Assembly (NCBI RefSeq): GCF_964019385.1
Contig: NC_088655.1
Span: 11,043,706-11,107,705, forward strand
Direction: 5' to 3'
Source: Sycon ciliatum
Taxonomy: Eukaryota; Porifera; Calcarea; Leucosolenida; Sycettidae
DNA: 64,000 nt
Below are positions 11,600-23,933 of the stretch, in pieces. The stretch's first letter is position 1. Every line of letters begins with the position of its first letter. Under the pieces are notes generated by a model that was not told the origin of the DNA, ran no database searches, and worked only from the letters and a program-made list of their open reading frames with translations. Made by a program: the position numbers and the translations under genes.

Positions 11600-13150
11600 C
11601 TCATGCGAACTGCATCGCCAGCTAACACTTACGGATACTGTACATCGTACGAAGAGCCTTCCCTGAGGTTTCTAGCTGGCAACACCTTTTGCTACATGTA
11701 ATTAGCCTTTTCTTTGCATTGCAAATCTTATGTATAACATCTCGTATAGGACACGGCATTTCCTGTACACCTCAGCGCTTGAAAATATCCATAATACTAT
11801 ACGTAGGTAGTAGGTAGTGCAAGATACCACTACTCGGTTACTCGACTTCTCTGGTAATTTGCGTGTGCTATGGACACAGGAATTTGGGGTGGATCTTTTA
11901 CTAGCATGCGAGTTTCTAACGTTATAAAGCTCAAAGGCACTTCACTGCTAGGGATATTGCGCACATGTATATTCTCCGACAATCACGTGTCGCAATTTGA
12001 AATGGCTCAACCATTGAATTACATGAATAGATTTGCACTATATTGTTGCGTTGTGTGCCCTGAATTCAACCCTTCATTGAAGGCAGGAAACCCGAAAGAG
12101 CCAGCATACCTACAACGGTAGTTGGGAATAACAGCCTACATTGTTATACTCCAGCAGCTAGGCCTTTATGTTTGAGATCACTGAAGAGATTTAGTCACCA
12201 ACACAAAAAGCAAACTCTGCAACGCATTTTAATTTTATGCCTGTAAAATCTGAACAGATCGACAGAAATGTCTGTAGGGCATGATCCAAGCTAACATAGC
12301 GCATGTAGTTTATTATGAAGGCATTGTTCACGTTCATTTCCCTCCAGTGCGTTCTCTTTATAATGATAAGGAGAACGTGCGTTTACAGTATTTTTCACTG
12401 TTATCGTTGTTTTTGTTTACCATCTTATGAGAAAACGTACACGAATTGTTCCAGGACGAAGTGCAAAGTAAGGAGTTGACAAAACAGAAGCAGAACTGCT
12501 TGTGAGATAACAGTTAGGGTCGCATGGCGTTTTTATCAGTTCTACATCATCGCTGTGCAGAAAACAGGAAAGTACACAGGCATACATATACACAGGGACA
12601 TGCTCTACTGCGCTTAGAGTTGCGTTGCCGAGTGATGACAGAAAAGATGATGATAGCTAACTGTGCGGATCTAGGATTCAAAAGAATTTGTAGGTAGACT
12701 GAATATTAGACGCATAGATGCATTTAGCATGGTAGTTATGCGCAAGTGCATTGCGTACATTGTCTTAGACTCCGTTCCGGTTGTCAATTACCAGCAGTTT
12801 CTTGTCCGGTTTAATAGGCCTGGGATAGAATAACACAATGAAACACAGTCATGGTGATGCACAGTGGATGAAACCTAAAAACAAACGCCGGTTGTCTGTG
12901 TATCATTTTTGAAATGGAACTATAGGCAATTTGGCCGCTGGCACCCCGAAACAGGCTATGCAATAAGATCACAATTTTCCCTGAAGCAATCCACGTGTCA
13001 GGACCACCGGTATCCCTGGAGAATTTCCCGTTATAAGACCACAGGAATCCATACAACCCTCTACGTTGCAAGACCACAATTGGCCGTCCACCCACGCCCG
13101 AAGACCATACGTTTGCCTGAAGCAGTCCACGCTATCAAATCACACGTTTT
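11600..13150. other. Between convergent genes A and E
   Basis: Probable 3' UTRs of A and E. 12458-13330 is duplicated at 1-300. No further gene seen. Confidence 0.4.
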
Positions 13151-13326
13151 GAAATTTTAAAACGAAACATGGAAACCGGTGGATATCACGTTTAAGCGTC
13201 AGAGTCCACCAACTGAACCAGATTTTGAAAAGTCAGATATGCACAAGTCAACTTGTGCCCCACCGTTTTCCGCGGATTCATTTTGATATTATTGCCTTGG
13301 CTCACCACCGGTGTTCCTATCGCAAC

Positions 13327-16300
13327 TTACCTGTCCTTGAGCAGAGATGTGTGATGGAAGTGGGCAACAATGGCCAGGAGTATGCCCACTGCTACATCCG
13401 CCCAAGCAAGACGAAAGCTAGTGTGGTAGTGTCCCACGTGCGACTTGAGAGACCCGCGAGGTATGGACATGAAGCATGCGCACGTCAGTGCAGTGCATAC
13501 AGCTGCGAAAAAGGTAACCACAAGAAAGGGTACGGATATTACCAATAGACGTAGTGTGGTAGCTTCGATATTTGGCCGCCACTTCCATATACCAACTCTT
13601 CGTGCAGGAGCTATTATTAGTGGGTGTAGTGGAGCTTGCGAACCTTATGAAATGTTCTAGCCATCAAAACACAAAAACTTTATAAAAATCGGAGAGATCG
13701 ACTTGCGTACACACCATAATTTAAAACAAATGCGTTATACTTATATTTTCGATACTTTCGGAGCATCCGTTTCATATCTAAAATTTCAATAAAACGAACA
13801 AACACTAATGCACAGAATCCAATAGCGAAAGGCTTCTCTGTGCCTAAAATTTCTGTTCAATAAACCTGGCCTTTTGCACTCATACATTCTCAGACATGAT
13901 CTCTGTAAAATTTATTTCTGCCAATCATTTCATGGAAGCTCTAGTTCGCTTTCGCTGAACCTGGCCCATATCTTGTCCCCATCAAGATTAACTTTTAAAA
14001 GGTAATTGCTCTTTCAACTTACAATTGGTATAATATTGCTACACGGCCCTACCTGCAGCAAAGAACACTATGCGCGGTGTCTTGAGCAGTGTGCGCGATG
14101 AAGATGTTTCACACTCCACCACCATGCTCATGACTGCTCCCATCACCACCAGAACCAGAGCCAAGAGGCTGAACGCCTGAGCAGCACACAGTGCGCCTGC
14201 CATATACAGTTCGGGCAAATGGAGAACACAATCAATTCTGAGATAATCTTAATTCCAAGGACTGGAGAAAATACCTCATCACCGAGATTCTCTGGCCTTT
14301 TGGCCAAGACGCCAGCGTATATTTCTGGCTTCAACAGGCAGGCATAAAGGTCGTGTCTTCCATTTCCGGATAAAGTAGCGTGAGAGTCAAAAACTTTGAA
14401 GGCTCAGCATAATGCACCCTCGATAATTATTTTGACTGTTATCACACGAAGTTGATTGTTCCAAGTAGGAACACACGCTTCTTGCCCAACTTGACACTGT
14501 CAAGTGTCAAGTGTCAAGTTCGGCAAGAAGCGTGTGTTCCTAATTGGAACAATCAACTTCATGACTATTACCGCCGAAGTCGCAACTTCTAAGTTCGTAT
14601 TATTACACCATGGTAAAATAAAAATTTAATAATATTATTATAAAGTACTATCCAATTTCAAGGACAATGCACTATATGATTTCTGTCCTTTGACTTGGTA
14701 CCACCAGAATTCTAGGACATTGGCAATGCGGCACAATTTGTATGTATTTTCTATAGTCGTAACGTAGGCCTTGGCGGATAATTCCTGCAGAAAAATTGGC
14801 AAACATTCGGTACTTTTTCTGGTAGGTTTAATGCATGTTTGGTATGTGGATAAAGAAATGGAGCAGAATTCGAGGAATTGCCAGCCATAAGGTGTGTATG
14901 GTTCTGCCAAATTCACTGCATTTCGAGCATTCTCCGCCAAGGCATAGTCGTAAGTGCCCTTCACTGAGGTTTCACTGGCATCTTTCAGTACCTTATTGTA
15001 AGCAGCAAAATACCATGCATATGATGAATTATTTTCCTTTGCATTCGAAAATTATTAATTTGTATGTACATGTTTGTATGTACCCAATGCTGTAGACAGC
15101 AAGCTGTTTCGGCCATAAAGGCCTCATCAGTACAGCTACGAGCTAAATAGGCCGAGCTACCAGCCATGGTGCAAAGGAGGCACCACAGACATTAAGGTAG
15201 CTCGTCGCTCTAGCGCCAGAGTGCTCAAACTACAAAATGTAGCGGGCTGTTTGTATGTATGTATAACTCATTATCACAAGGTGATCGTAGAGGCATTAAT
15301 CAGCGAGAGAATTGTGAATGATGTCTCTGAATCCAACTCTATCGTGTGCTGCATGAGAGAGAGCATGCAAGGGAAGACCCGTCCAACTTTTAATGTTAGA
15401 AATCCATGATGTCGCGGGCCTTCCTCTCGGTCGAGATCCAGGAGTTGATCCTTGCAGGAAGGGCTTGGAGAAAACGTCATGTCTCGTAACATGGCCAAAC
15501 CTCATCAACTTAAATTTCTTGACTTCGTTCGCTAGCCGCATCCTTGCTCCGATGATGTCATTGATTTTTCCAGGATAGATTGGTTGGTACGCCGGTCGTA
15601 GTATGTTACTCCTAAGAGTCGGCGGAAGCATTTCATCTCGAAGGATGAATTTCTTCTCATTGATGAGGCAGATAATGTCCAAGATTGGCATCCGTATAAA
15701 ACAGTCGCTAGCACAATAGACCTAACAACACGAAATTTAGTCGGCAAAGATAGTGATGGCGATTTCCAAATGAATTGAAGCTCAATGATCTTTTGCTTCC
15801 CTAGTGCTAAGCGTCTTCTTATCTCCACATCGGACCTGCCATCCGACGTGATTACGGCACCTAAGTATTTAAACTGGGACACCTCTTCTATTCGCTCATT
15901 GCCTACTTGAAACTATTAATTTTACAGATGTATTATTTCCGGATTCATTGACCAGCTTTGCAGTGTATTGCATTACTCCATTTTTTTGTCCCTAAAAGAG
16001 GCTCAACTACAATTAATCAGGATTAAACAACGTAAACTAACTAGCTTACTCGGTATGTTCTTGAATGGGAAGGTGACGAAATAGTTGTAACAGACCTTCC
16101 GGCCTACGAACGGCTCACTGAAGTCATCGTCACCGCTGTTGAAGCCCGACAGGCACATCTGCCACAGTCCGTATTCAGTGGTTCCCTTTCCAAAGTCTCC
16201 AAACCTGTTCTCCACAATCTCCCACTTAGGAAGGACTGGATGTGAATGAAGAAACAACAGACAACGACGCAAGCCACTGCAGTAATGTTATACACTACAG

Positions 16301-17010
16301 AACTAACGTTATGGCATGCGCTTCATGTTGTTCATGCTTACCAAATTGTTTGTGGAGCGCACCAGTTCAGAATTACTCAGTTTAATCGCTCACTTTGGCA
16401 TCCGAGAACGCACTGGCATAATGATAGCACCAGCTGCATATTGAAATTAGAAAAACGATTACGTCCCCAAATACTCGCACATGAATACTGGCCAATTTCG
16501 CAATTGTAGGTTGAAAAGATATAGTACATTGTACGTGAACGTGTAGGCTCATGGAAGTGTACCAGCCTTGGTGGTAGTACTAGTAGCCATCACGCATCAG
16601 CCTTGGTGGTGGTAGCCATCACGCATCGACACCAGCTGGATATCATCAGCACTGCGAACATGCAGAAAGGCATGCACCCATCCACGGATACTCGGAAAGA
16701 GGTGAACTACAAGAATAATACTATTGTTCTGGATGCAAGCCACTGAACCAGATGAACACACACACACACACTCACTTGCACACGACCGCACACGCACACA
16801 CACACACACGCACCTGCACACCCCACACACATACACACACACCCGCGCACGACACGCATACACACACGCTTGAACGCACACGTCAACACACACACACCAT
16901 GAACACATAAACCCACTCCCAAAACCGTACGTACCATTGTAGAGAACCATGAGTGATTGGGTTCCCAACACCAGGAAAAGAAGGCTCACACGCAGAAATT
17001 CGCTCGCCAT
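13327..17010 (-). CDS. Gene E: claudin/PMP22-like four-TM membrane protein, 4 exons
   Basis: Minus-strand model: exons 17010-16935, 16235-16050, 14196-14053 and 13502-13327 (582 nt, 193 aa, the same length as gene G). All three introns are phase 1 with GT-AG ends. Exon 1 is a hydrophobic TM1 starting MASEFLRVSL. Exon 2 has VLPKW (W30), GLWQMC (48-53) and a second Cys at 74. Exon 3 starts ALCAAQAF and gives TM2 and the inner loop ending KTPRIVFF. Exon 4 holds TM3-TM4 and AHFHH (182-186), ending LLKDR. The stop follows an AG/GTAAGT that could be a donor, so a further exon cannot be excluded. Intron 1 contains a CA/TG microsatellite. Intron 2 contains an RTE-like LINE fragment, a hammerhead ribozyme and a long hairpin. 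This is the only family member on the minus strand. Its exon 4 region is duplicated at 1-870. Confidence 0.83.
14448..14560. repeat. Long hairpin, 50-bp arms
   Basis: Arms 14448-14497 and 14511-14560 (GAAGTTGATTGTTCC... and complement) pair with two mismatches around a short loop containing repeated GTCAA. It sits between exons 2 and 3 of gene E. Most likely a young foldback MITE; no terminal duplication was identified. Confidence 0.7.
14766..14948. repeat. MITE with GCCTTGGCGGA termini (empty site for the LTR insertion)
   Basis: Ends GCCTTGGCGGA and TCCGCCAAGGC are inverted repeats. Its middle, GGTATGTGGATAAAGAAATGG near 14840, is the uninterrupted version of the site where the 5327-7791 retrotransposon landed. 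Related debris lies at 40916-41010 and 41875-41950. Confidence 0.65.
15089..15136 (-). ncRNA. Type I hammerhead self-cleaving ribozyme (canonical)
   Basis: Read on the minus strand: stem I GCTGTA (15136-15131), CTGATGA core (15130-15124), stem II GGCC/GGCC closing TTTAT, GAA, stem III ACAGC-TT-GCTGT, C17 at 15095, then TACAGC closing stem I. Every conserved core base is present. Cleavage is predicted between 15095 and 15094 (GTC/T). The tiny stem III is typical of retrozyme and Penelope ribozymes. It lies in intron 2 of gene E, antisense-free (same strand as the gene). Confidence 0.85.
15290..15905 (-). pseudogene. 5'-truncated RTE-like LINE tail
   Basis: Two overlapping minus-strand frames, 15882-15532 and 15691-15296, together give FKYLGAVITSDGR, VLYGCQSWTL, MRFGHVTRHD and RGRPATSWI, motifs found in this order in the C-terminal part of RTE-type reverse transcriptases. 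There is at least one frameshift between them. It lies in intron 2 of gene E. Confidence 0.75.
16757..16910. repeat. CA/TG microsatellite
   Basis: Imperfect (CA)n in intron 1 of gene E. It creates a spurious Cys/Val-rich minus-strand ORF. Confidence 0.9.
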
Positions 17011-17867
17011 GGTGCGTTCAGCAAAATGTGCCAATCTCCGCAGCCTATCCAGCACTTGGAGAAAACAACCTTGCCACATGTACAAGACAACAAACTACAG
17101 CGGTAACGTGAGTAGCTCACACCCTAGTTCATACGTTTTCTTTGCTCTCCAGCAAGTCTTGTTGCAGGCCGCAGAATATGAGAATGCAAATACGAACGTG
17201 CACGCAGGGTGCAGGTCGGCATTGCTGCATTCGCTAGAACATTGCGCCCTGGCTCGCAAAAACTGAAAGCCGTCCGGAGTGCGCTGTTGAAGTAATCCCA
17301 TTTGCCTAATGATGGAGGTAGAACTTGAAAATCTTATCGATACAAATGAACTGGAAGCTGGATCTTGGCCCTGGCCAGCAGGCCCAGGGTACGCTCTTGT
17401 TCACTGGCCATTTCTTAGTCACATGTTCACAGTTTGAAGAGACACTCGAGGTTGAAGAGTGCTCCCGACAGCAAAGTAAAGTTCTCGAGAATCACTTCCT
17501 CTTACGAATTGATTGAATGCGGCATATTCTGCATGCCAGAAGCTAATAGTGTGTATGACCCATGAACACGACCATAATGCATCCACCGACAGCATTGAGC
17601 CAGAGTCGGTCCTTGGCAAAGCCAAGACATTGTACACAATATTATACAGGTCAACGCGCTGCATACCGGTACGGCACTATAGCTTAACTGATAAATACGT
17701 CTTAGTGGGGAGACATCCATTGCAATTAGTAGTAGAGCCTCGCATGACTCTATGAGGCTGAATCTGGACCTTTCCGTTCCAGATTACCAAGGTATAGAAT
17801 ACGACGCGTCGGGTACAGGATGCAGACCATCTTCGACTTGCTCTGGCAGTGAGGGCACATGTACAGG

Positions 17868-18620
17868 TGTAGTGGGTAGCCGAGTAGTCGGATGGAGGCA
17901 CACACAATAAGACTGTGAAGTAGGTTTCTTGGCTCAATCTGCCTGAAGTTATGGTTACAACTGCTCCGGCTCAATCTGCCAGGAGGGACTCTGAACGGAA
18001 TATAACTGCTCCGGCTCAATCTGCCAGGAGGGACTCTGTTCTGTTCTGCTCTAAACTAAACTGATCTCTGGTAGAGCAGATAGGGCTTATATAGCATAGA
18101 CAGCATATACATGGCAAGGGGAGAAATAGTAGTGCAAGGAGAAGACGTACAAGGAGCTAACGTGAAAGGAATAGGTAGGAGGAAGAATGGACCTAAGTAG
18201 CGAGCAACCATTAGGTAACAGGAATGCAATCTAACAGTATGAAGGAAACTAATGTGAATGGCAGGCAGGGTAATTGGGCGTGAAGGTTACTAAGAGGACA
18301 GCGGTTGGAAAAGCCATTTGACTGTGTGCGAGGTAGGACATGGATTCTGGGAAGACATCTGGCAGAAGAAGAGAAGCGGAAGATATCTTAGAACTAGTAA
18401 TTAAAAGAGTTAGTGATGAGGAACGGGCTATAGGAATCAATGTAATGTAGTACAGCATGAATGTGTGCAACATGTATACAGGTCATGCCGTACCGGTCTG
18501 CAGGCAGGGTTGTCTAGTAGTCCTACTTCAAAGTATTAAAGTGGTTGCTGGGAGAAGCACTTAGGAGTAACCGGCAGTGTCGCGTGCTAGCATGAATACA
18601 GTAGGGCCAGGGATACTACA
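17868..18620 (-). repeat. 3' LTR (in element orientation) of the 17868-20291 element
   Basis: Contains the pair of direct repeats GCTCCGGCTCAATCTGCC near 17960 and 18005 and a short ORF on the minus strand that also appears in the partner LTR; I regard that ORF as non-coding. Confidence 0.8.
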
Positions 18621-19538
18621 CCCTCCCTTCCTACACTAAATCACGCCCTCGTGATTAGACAGAGAGTTCGTTGTTGTATGCTGAGCACTACTCACTGGAA
18701 GACACCGTCAGTAGGTGGACTGGACATCTAACTTGCATTCACGTACAGGTATTCTTGAATCTTGAACAGAGTGCTTGATATTCGGACGAAAGGGTGACAA
18801 CTGACACTAGTAGTAGTAGTAGTAGCTCGAGCTCAGCAGCAGATCATAGGAGGCGGTGAGAACGTCATAGTAGATAGTAGATAGCGTATTACTTGTAGAG
18901 CGTCAACCGGAATATGGCAAATAATATCGGAAATGATAACGTTTTTAGAGTAGACAGAAGAACTGAACTGATAACAAATCAAAAATAGAAGCACACCAGG
19001 TTCTCACCATCTCACGGGGTCAAAAGGGAATATTGTCCTCCAAATAGGACGCACAGCACACTTGCTGTACCACCATGGCGTTTGAGCCATAAAAATAGTT
19101 CACAGTTCCAAACTGAACTGGACAAAGGGCACTCTAACACACATTATCCCAGGTTAGCTAGGTAGACCGTGGCTCACCATGATCGGACGCCTACCGGACT
19201 AAACTGGATTCACTCACTCGCATAAAGGAAGACTGATGAGAACAGGAAGACTGAAGGAAGACAGGAAAGAAAAGGCCATATCGGGAATTAGCTTACGTTG
19301 GACATGGAGCTTGATCGGTAGAGACGCTGTCCGTCATTATTTCGGGTTAGGGGGAGACGTGGCGGGCGAAGGAGTAGCGGCGACTGACGCATCAGGTTGG
19401 GCCATGCTGGTAACGGTTACACCAATAAAACAATTCACCGCTGCCATCAGTTCTGTAGCGCCGCTGCCATCACTGCAATACAGATACTAGGTGGGTTCGA
19501 ATCTAGCAATTATAAAATTGAACCACCGCTGCCACCAG

Positions 19539-20291
19539 TGTAGTGGGTAGCCGAGTAGTCGGATGGAGGCACACACAATAAGACTGTGAAGTAGGTTTCT
19601 TGGCTCAATCTGCCTGAAGTTATGGTTACAACTGCTCCGGCTCAATCTGCCAGGAGGGACTCTGAACGGAATATAACTGCTCCGGCTCAATCTGCCAGGA
19701 GGGACTCTGTTCTGTTCTGCTCTAAACTAAACTGATCTCTGGTAGAGCAGATAGGGCTTATATAGCATAGACAGCATATACATGGCAAGGGGAGAAATAG
19801 TAGTGCAAGGAGAAGACGTACAAGGAGCTAACGTGAAAGGAATAGGTAGGAGGAAGAATGGACCTAAGTAGCGAGCAACCATTAGGTAACAGGAATGCAA
19901 TCTAACAGTATGAAGGAAACTAATGTGAATGGCAGGCAGGGTAATTGGGCGTGAAGGTTACTAAGAGGACAGCGGTTGGAAAAGCCATTTGACTGTGTGC
20001 GAGGTAGGACATGGATTCTGGGAAGACATCTGGCAGAAGAAGAGAAGCGGAAGATATCTTAGAACTAGTAATTAAAAGAGTTAGTGATGAGGAACGGGCT
20101 ATAGGAATCAATGTAATGTAGTACAGCATGAATGTGTGCAACATGTATACAGGTCATGCCGTACCGGTCTGCAGGCAGGGTTGTCTAGTAGTCCTACTTC
20201 AAAGTATTAAAGTGGTTGCTGGGAGAAGCACTTAGGAGTAACCGGCAGTGTCGCGTGCTAGCATGAATACAGTAGGGCCAGGGATACTACA
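19539..20291 (-). repeat. 5' LTR (in element orientation) of the 17868-20291 element
   Basis: Same 753-bp length and sequence as 17868-18620. Adjoins the tRNA-Leu primer site at 19537-19523 with a 1-nt spacer. Confidence 0.8.
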
Positions 20292-20329
20292 CCGGTATAT
20301 TGGTAGAAAATACTAGAAATGCAAGTAAA

Positions 20330-20760
20330 AATATAAAATAAGATAAAAGAAAAAGGACCAAGGAACTACAAGTTATGGTATAATGTCCACTTACACTGTA
20401 CATCACAAGCTACTAAACAATCAGCTCATGCGATAACATTGCACGACACTGACCGACGGTCCTGACGTTCTACAAGTGCCTGGCTATCAGTTCTTGGATG
20501 CGCAATTCAGCAGCCTTCCAACTTGGAAGGTTCTAAGTTATACCTTCACCTCCTATGTTAACATATTATGCTAATAGGAGGTGAAGGTAAGCGCAACGAA
20601 GACAAGCATGAGCTGAAAGTCTCAGCCGAGAATGACGTTTGCGGATGTACATGCATGTCGATGACGATACTGGCGAGATCATTGGACAAAACGGTCAAAC
20701 CACGATTCAAGGACGCAAAGAAACATTCCACAATAAGAATTCACGGTTCACGTCAGACTC
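20330..20760. repeat. MITE of the CCTTCCAAGTTGGAAGG family, inverted copy
   Basis: Reverse complement of the 1890-2300 copy (GGACCAAGGAACTACAAGTTATGG... through CCTTCCAACTTGGAAGG to GCAACGAAGACAAGC). It directly follows the 17868-20291 LTR element. Confidence 0.65.
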
Positions 20761-23300
20761 AGCTGAAGGCCGAGTTTTCCACATCCGAGGGAACGCCACC
20801 ATCCCCAAGGATCAAGGCGCTGATTCAGCTCCTAAGGCCCCGGTCACACATGCACTTTTTTGGCGGTTCCACCAAAGCGTAAGTTACGCTTCCGCCGTTG
20901 CCTCGGCAACGGCGGAGGCGTAAGTTACGCGTACTGGGCCGCAGTGAATGCGCCCCAAATCCACGAGTGTACTTGACAGGAGACATTCAGCAGCATGTCA
21001 GCGATCCACGATAGCTCTACTTGTACAAGCGAAGGTCGCTTCAACTCGGACAAGAACATCTAAAATTTCATAGGACGTGCTGCATTTGCATTCTCTCCGC
21101 CAAAGCGGAGCGTTGAGGAGCACAGTAGTCTACATGTGTATGTGTGACCGCTGCATCGTGTGGTCCGCCAAAGCGGCTGCGGTAGTTCCGCTTTCCGCCT
21201 CCGTAAAAGCGGTGCAAGCTTTTCATGTGTGACCGCGGCCTAACGTGGTGGGAGGTGAGCAGATCAGACCCAGCAAAGTGGTTAAAGAACAAAAATCCCA
21301 TTCGCTGCTTCCATACTTCCCCCTTGTCAGGCTATGGGTTCCCAATGAACTGGGGGTCGCAGCGTGGCTGGAAAAAGTCCTTCCGTCTCCAAGCAGGAAT
21401 TGAGATTGATAACATCTGTTTCTAAATCAAAGTCTTAGACCAACTAAATGGAAGTAAACTTGGTGCCAAAAATGTGCTTATTTTATTTTAAATCAACCTC
21501 CGATGGCAAAGCCTATGCAAAGGAGGGGTGTTAGCCAGCCATGGCAGCTTCAGTCAACATCCACAATTTCTACCTCACAGCCAGAGAGCTGACGGCGACA
21601 TCAAGGACATTGCTTTGTCGGGGAAGGAATGAGTTCCGACTGATTCGAGAAAAGTACACTGTGGATTCGCGACGAAAGGTTCAAGGTTACGAGCAGCAGT
21701 TCACTTCTACATGTTAGTTCAAAACCTCGACCTGCGAACATTACTGCTTTTGCCCTTTGAGTATTCATCTCCAACGCCGCGAAGAAAAGAACTGCCACGA
21801 AAATCAGGGACCTACGAGGAAATCCGAACTTCTGTATATAACTAGTATTATGTTTGGTGAGTGAAGACATTCACAATGGACGCGTTCGAATACACACATT
21901 TCGGTCAATTCTAGAATTAGTCATGGTGGACGCACCGTTCGATTACACAAATTCCATCGTCACGTCAGTTCCAATTCCGTCAATTCTGAAGAGAGGGCGG
22001 AATTGGCAATTTCAGAATTGGTAGTTCCAGAATTGACCCACTCGACGTGCATTTACATGTACATGTACATGTACATGTATAACGCCTTGCTACATGTAGG
22101 TCCACGTGCGCGCAAGGGTGCACGGGATCCCACGTGATCCCCTTTTACGATTTTTATGTGTAGTCGTTCATTTACAAAATTACATGGCCGCAATCCGTTC
22201 ATTCTGTTCATTCGAGAATTATAAAACCTGTGCCCAAATGTGTAATCGAAAGCGCCCATTATTGTCTGATGTTGCAGCAGGCTCGCCTTGCTTGCTTCAC
22301 TGCTGTTTCGTGTTCCAACACATACATGTACATGTACATGTATTTTAGAGTCACCTGCCAAATATTCCACCGAACCAACGGTCCTCCGAATACTGTGACA
22401 GTTGTCACACTGGCTGTAGGTCCATAACTTAAACCTGTACTAGGTGTGTTACTTTGGGGAGGACTGAAAGTTCCAATCCCAGGACGCGATATTGCTCCTA
22501 GCTATCAGTAAAAGTGGGTCTAAGCACAAATGTGATATTGGTGTGAACAATGGATGCATTCCTCGAATTTTCTACCCTGCTTGCCAAGACTTCATCGCCG
22601 TGCCAATGCGCACTGCGTCTTTCGTATTTTGATATCAGTGTGCAAAGGTGTTGGCGACTGTCAACGAGAGTCACGCCATATCATCCGTGCGCAAACTGTT
22701 TCAGCAAAGGATCATCCGATGCCATTAATTTTATTAGGTTGTCATTGCGCCAGAATCTGCCCAGAAGGAAACCTCGTTTGTCACAGGCAAAACACTCAAG
22801 CTGAGCTTTCACCAAGAAACGGTTATTAATGTAGATATTCTCCAATCTGCTTATTCGTGTTACTGACATTGGTTCGTCCCACTTCGCATCCCTTTACGCA
22901 GCTCGTCAAGAACTTTGGCGCAACGTTCCAGGTTCCCCAAATGTACCCATTTGCCGCACCACCAGGAATTGGACGGCTCGCACAGATAGGGTTCGACCTA
23001 ATGGGAAACCACTCGTACTTCAGCGTCCTCAAATTGAGTATAAATAACAGGTGCAAACTTGGATTGTAGAGGTCCAGGGACAGTTCTTTGAATTTTCATC
23101 AATCCTTTGCGCTCGGTTTTCTCGCAAGGCTGTTGAATCATAACCAAGAGTTTTATTGTACCAATAATTGGCCATTCGTTGAATGCGCTGAATCAATTGC
23201 GCTTCGTCTTCTCCCAGAGCTGTTGGAGCGTAACCAAGCGCTTTATTGTACCAACTGGCCTTTCCAACCACGGTTCACAGTAGTGACAGAACTACACTGT
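20761..23300. other. Intergenic, repeats only
   Basis: CCGCTTTGGCGGA-type inverted motifs at 20860-20930 and 21090-21210, a SINE fragment, TACATG runs at 22050 and 22320, and no gene I can support. Confidence 0.4.
21225..21425 (-). repeat. tRNA-derived SINE, inverted fragment
   Basis: Reverse complement of the SINE body (GTCGCAGCGTGGCTGGAAAAAGTCCTTCC). The tRNA head is degraded. Confidence 0.6.
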
Positions 23301-23309
23301 TCAAGAGGC

Positions 23310-23400
23310 ATGTGTGTCAGCACGGATCCAGCATGGCGGTTGAAGTTCGGATTGCTAGCCAGCGCATTGGTGACAGTGCTCCTGATGATTACCTCCCTAG
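23310..23400 (+). pseudogene. B: orphan exon 1 of a claudin-like gene
   Basis: 91 nt encode MCVSTDPAWRLKFGLL... to a phase 1 donor (G/GTTAGT). It is the same length (30 codons plus 1 nt) as exon 1 at 27737, with shared residues LK-GLL-SALVT--L-IT-LG, so the frame and start are well supported. A longer upstream ATG in the same frame exists but has no counterpart in the paralog. I found no exon 2 (GLW..C), exon 3 or exon 4 before the next exon 1, so it is either an alternative first exon of gene C or a dead copy. Confidence 0.6.
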
Positions 23401-23933
23401 GTTAGTGCTTGCATCGATGTGTTCTTTCATATTACAGTGAACCTGTCTAGGACGACCGCTCAAGGGACCTTCAAAGTGTAGTCTCTATAAGCAGGCGGTC
23501 TCCTTATCCAGGGTTATTTTGCTGGGGAAGCATCCCTTGGTTCTGGCCGCATTGATCGTCTGGGACAGGTGGTCGCTTATCCGAGCGGTCGCCTTGACAG
23601 GTTTTACTGTATGTATTGCATTGCCGTTTTGCTGGTGTAGACACAGTATTGACATGCTAACAAAAACGTCCAACTCGGGTAGGGAGCGCTTGTAAATGTG
23701 TTGTGTTTCTTGAATCTTGACCCCCCTCCAAACTTACAACCAAGAGGTACATGTACATGTACACACACATACATGTAATCGAGAAAACAGGCTAGCGTCT
23801 ACCAAAGCAAAGGCCAATCTGGTCAACACAAAGCCGATCAGAGTTATAACGGTCAAAATGCACAAGTTGCTCATTGTTGTGAATTTCAAGTGCAAAAAAT
23901 ACAATGTACATTATTATTTTATTATTGTGCAGG

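Larger units (their letters stand above)
17868..20291 (-). mobile_element. Non-autonomous LTR retrotransposon, minus orientation (753-bp LTRs)
   Basis: The LTRs 17868-18620 and 19539-20291 are both 753 bp and I saw no difference between them. Read on the minus strand they start TGTAGTATCCCTGG and end CCCACTACA. The minus-strand polypurine tract is at 18634-18621 and the primer site at 19537-19523. The interior (18621-19538, 918 bp) is an inverted relative of the interior of the 5327-7791 element, including the split tRNA-Leu site, yet the LTRs match only in the first dozen bases. No pol. Flanks are CAGG (left) and CCGG (right), so no clean target duplication. Confidence 0.82.

Noticed and set aside
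16597-17085. 162-aa minus-strand ORF
   Set aside because: Cys/Val-rich stretch is a translated CA repeat; only its first part is exon 1 of gene E, which ends at a donor at 16934.
18249-18473. 74-aa minus-strand ORF repeated identically at 19920-20144
   Set aside because: Part of the duplicated LTRs; repetition reflects LTR identity, not coding constraint.
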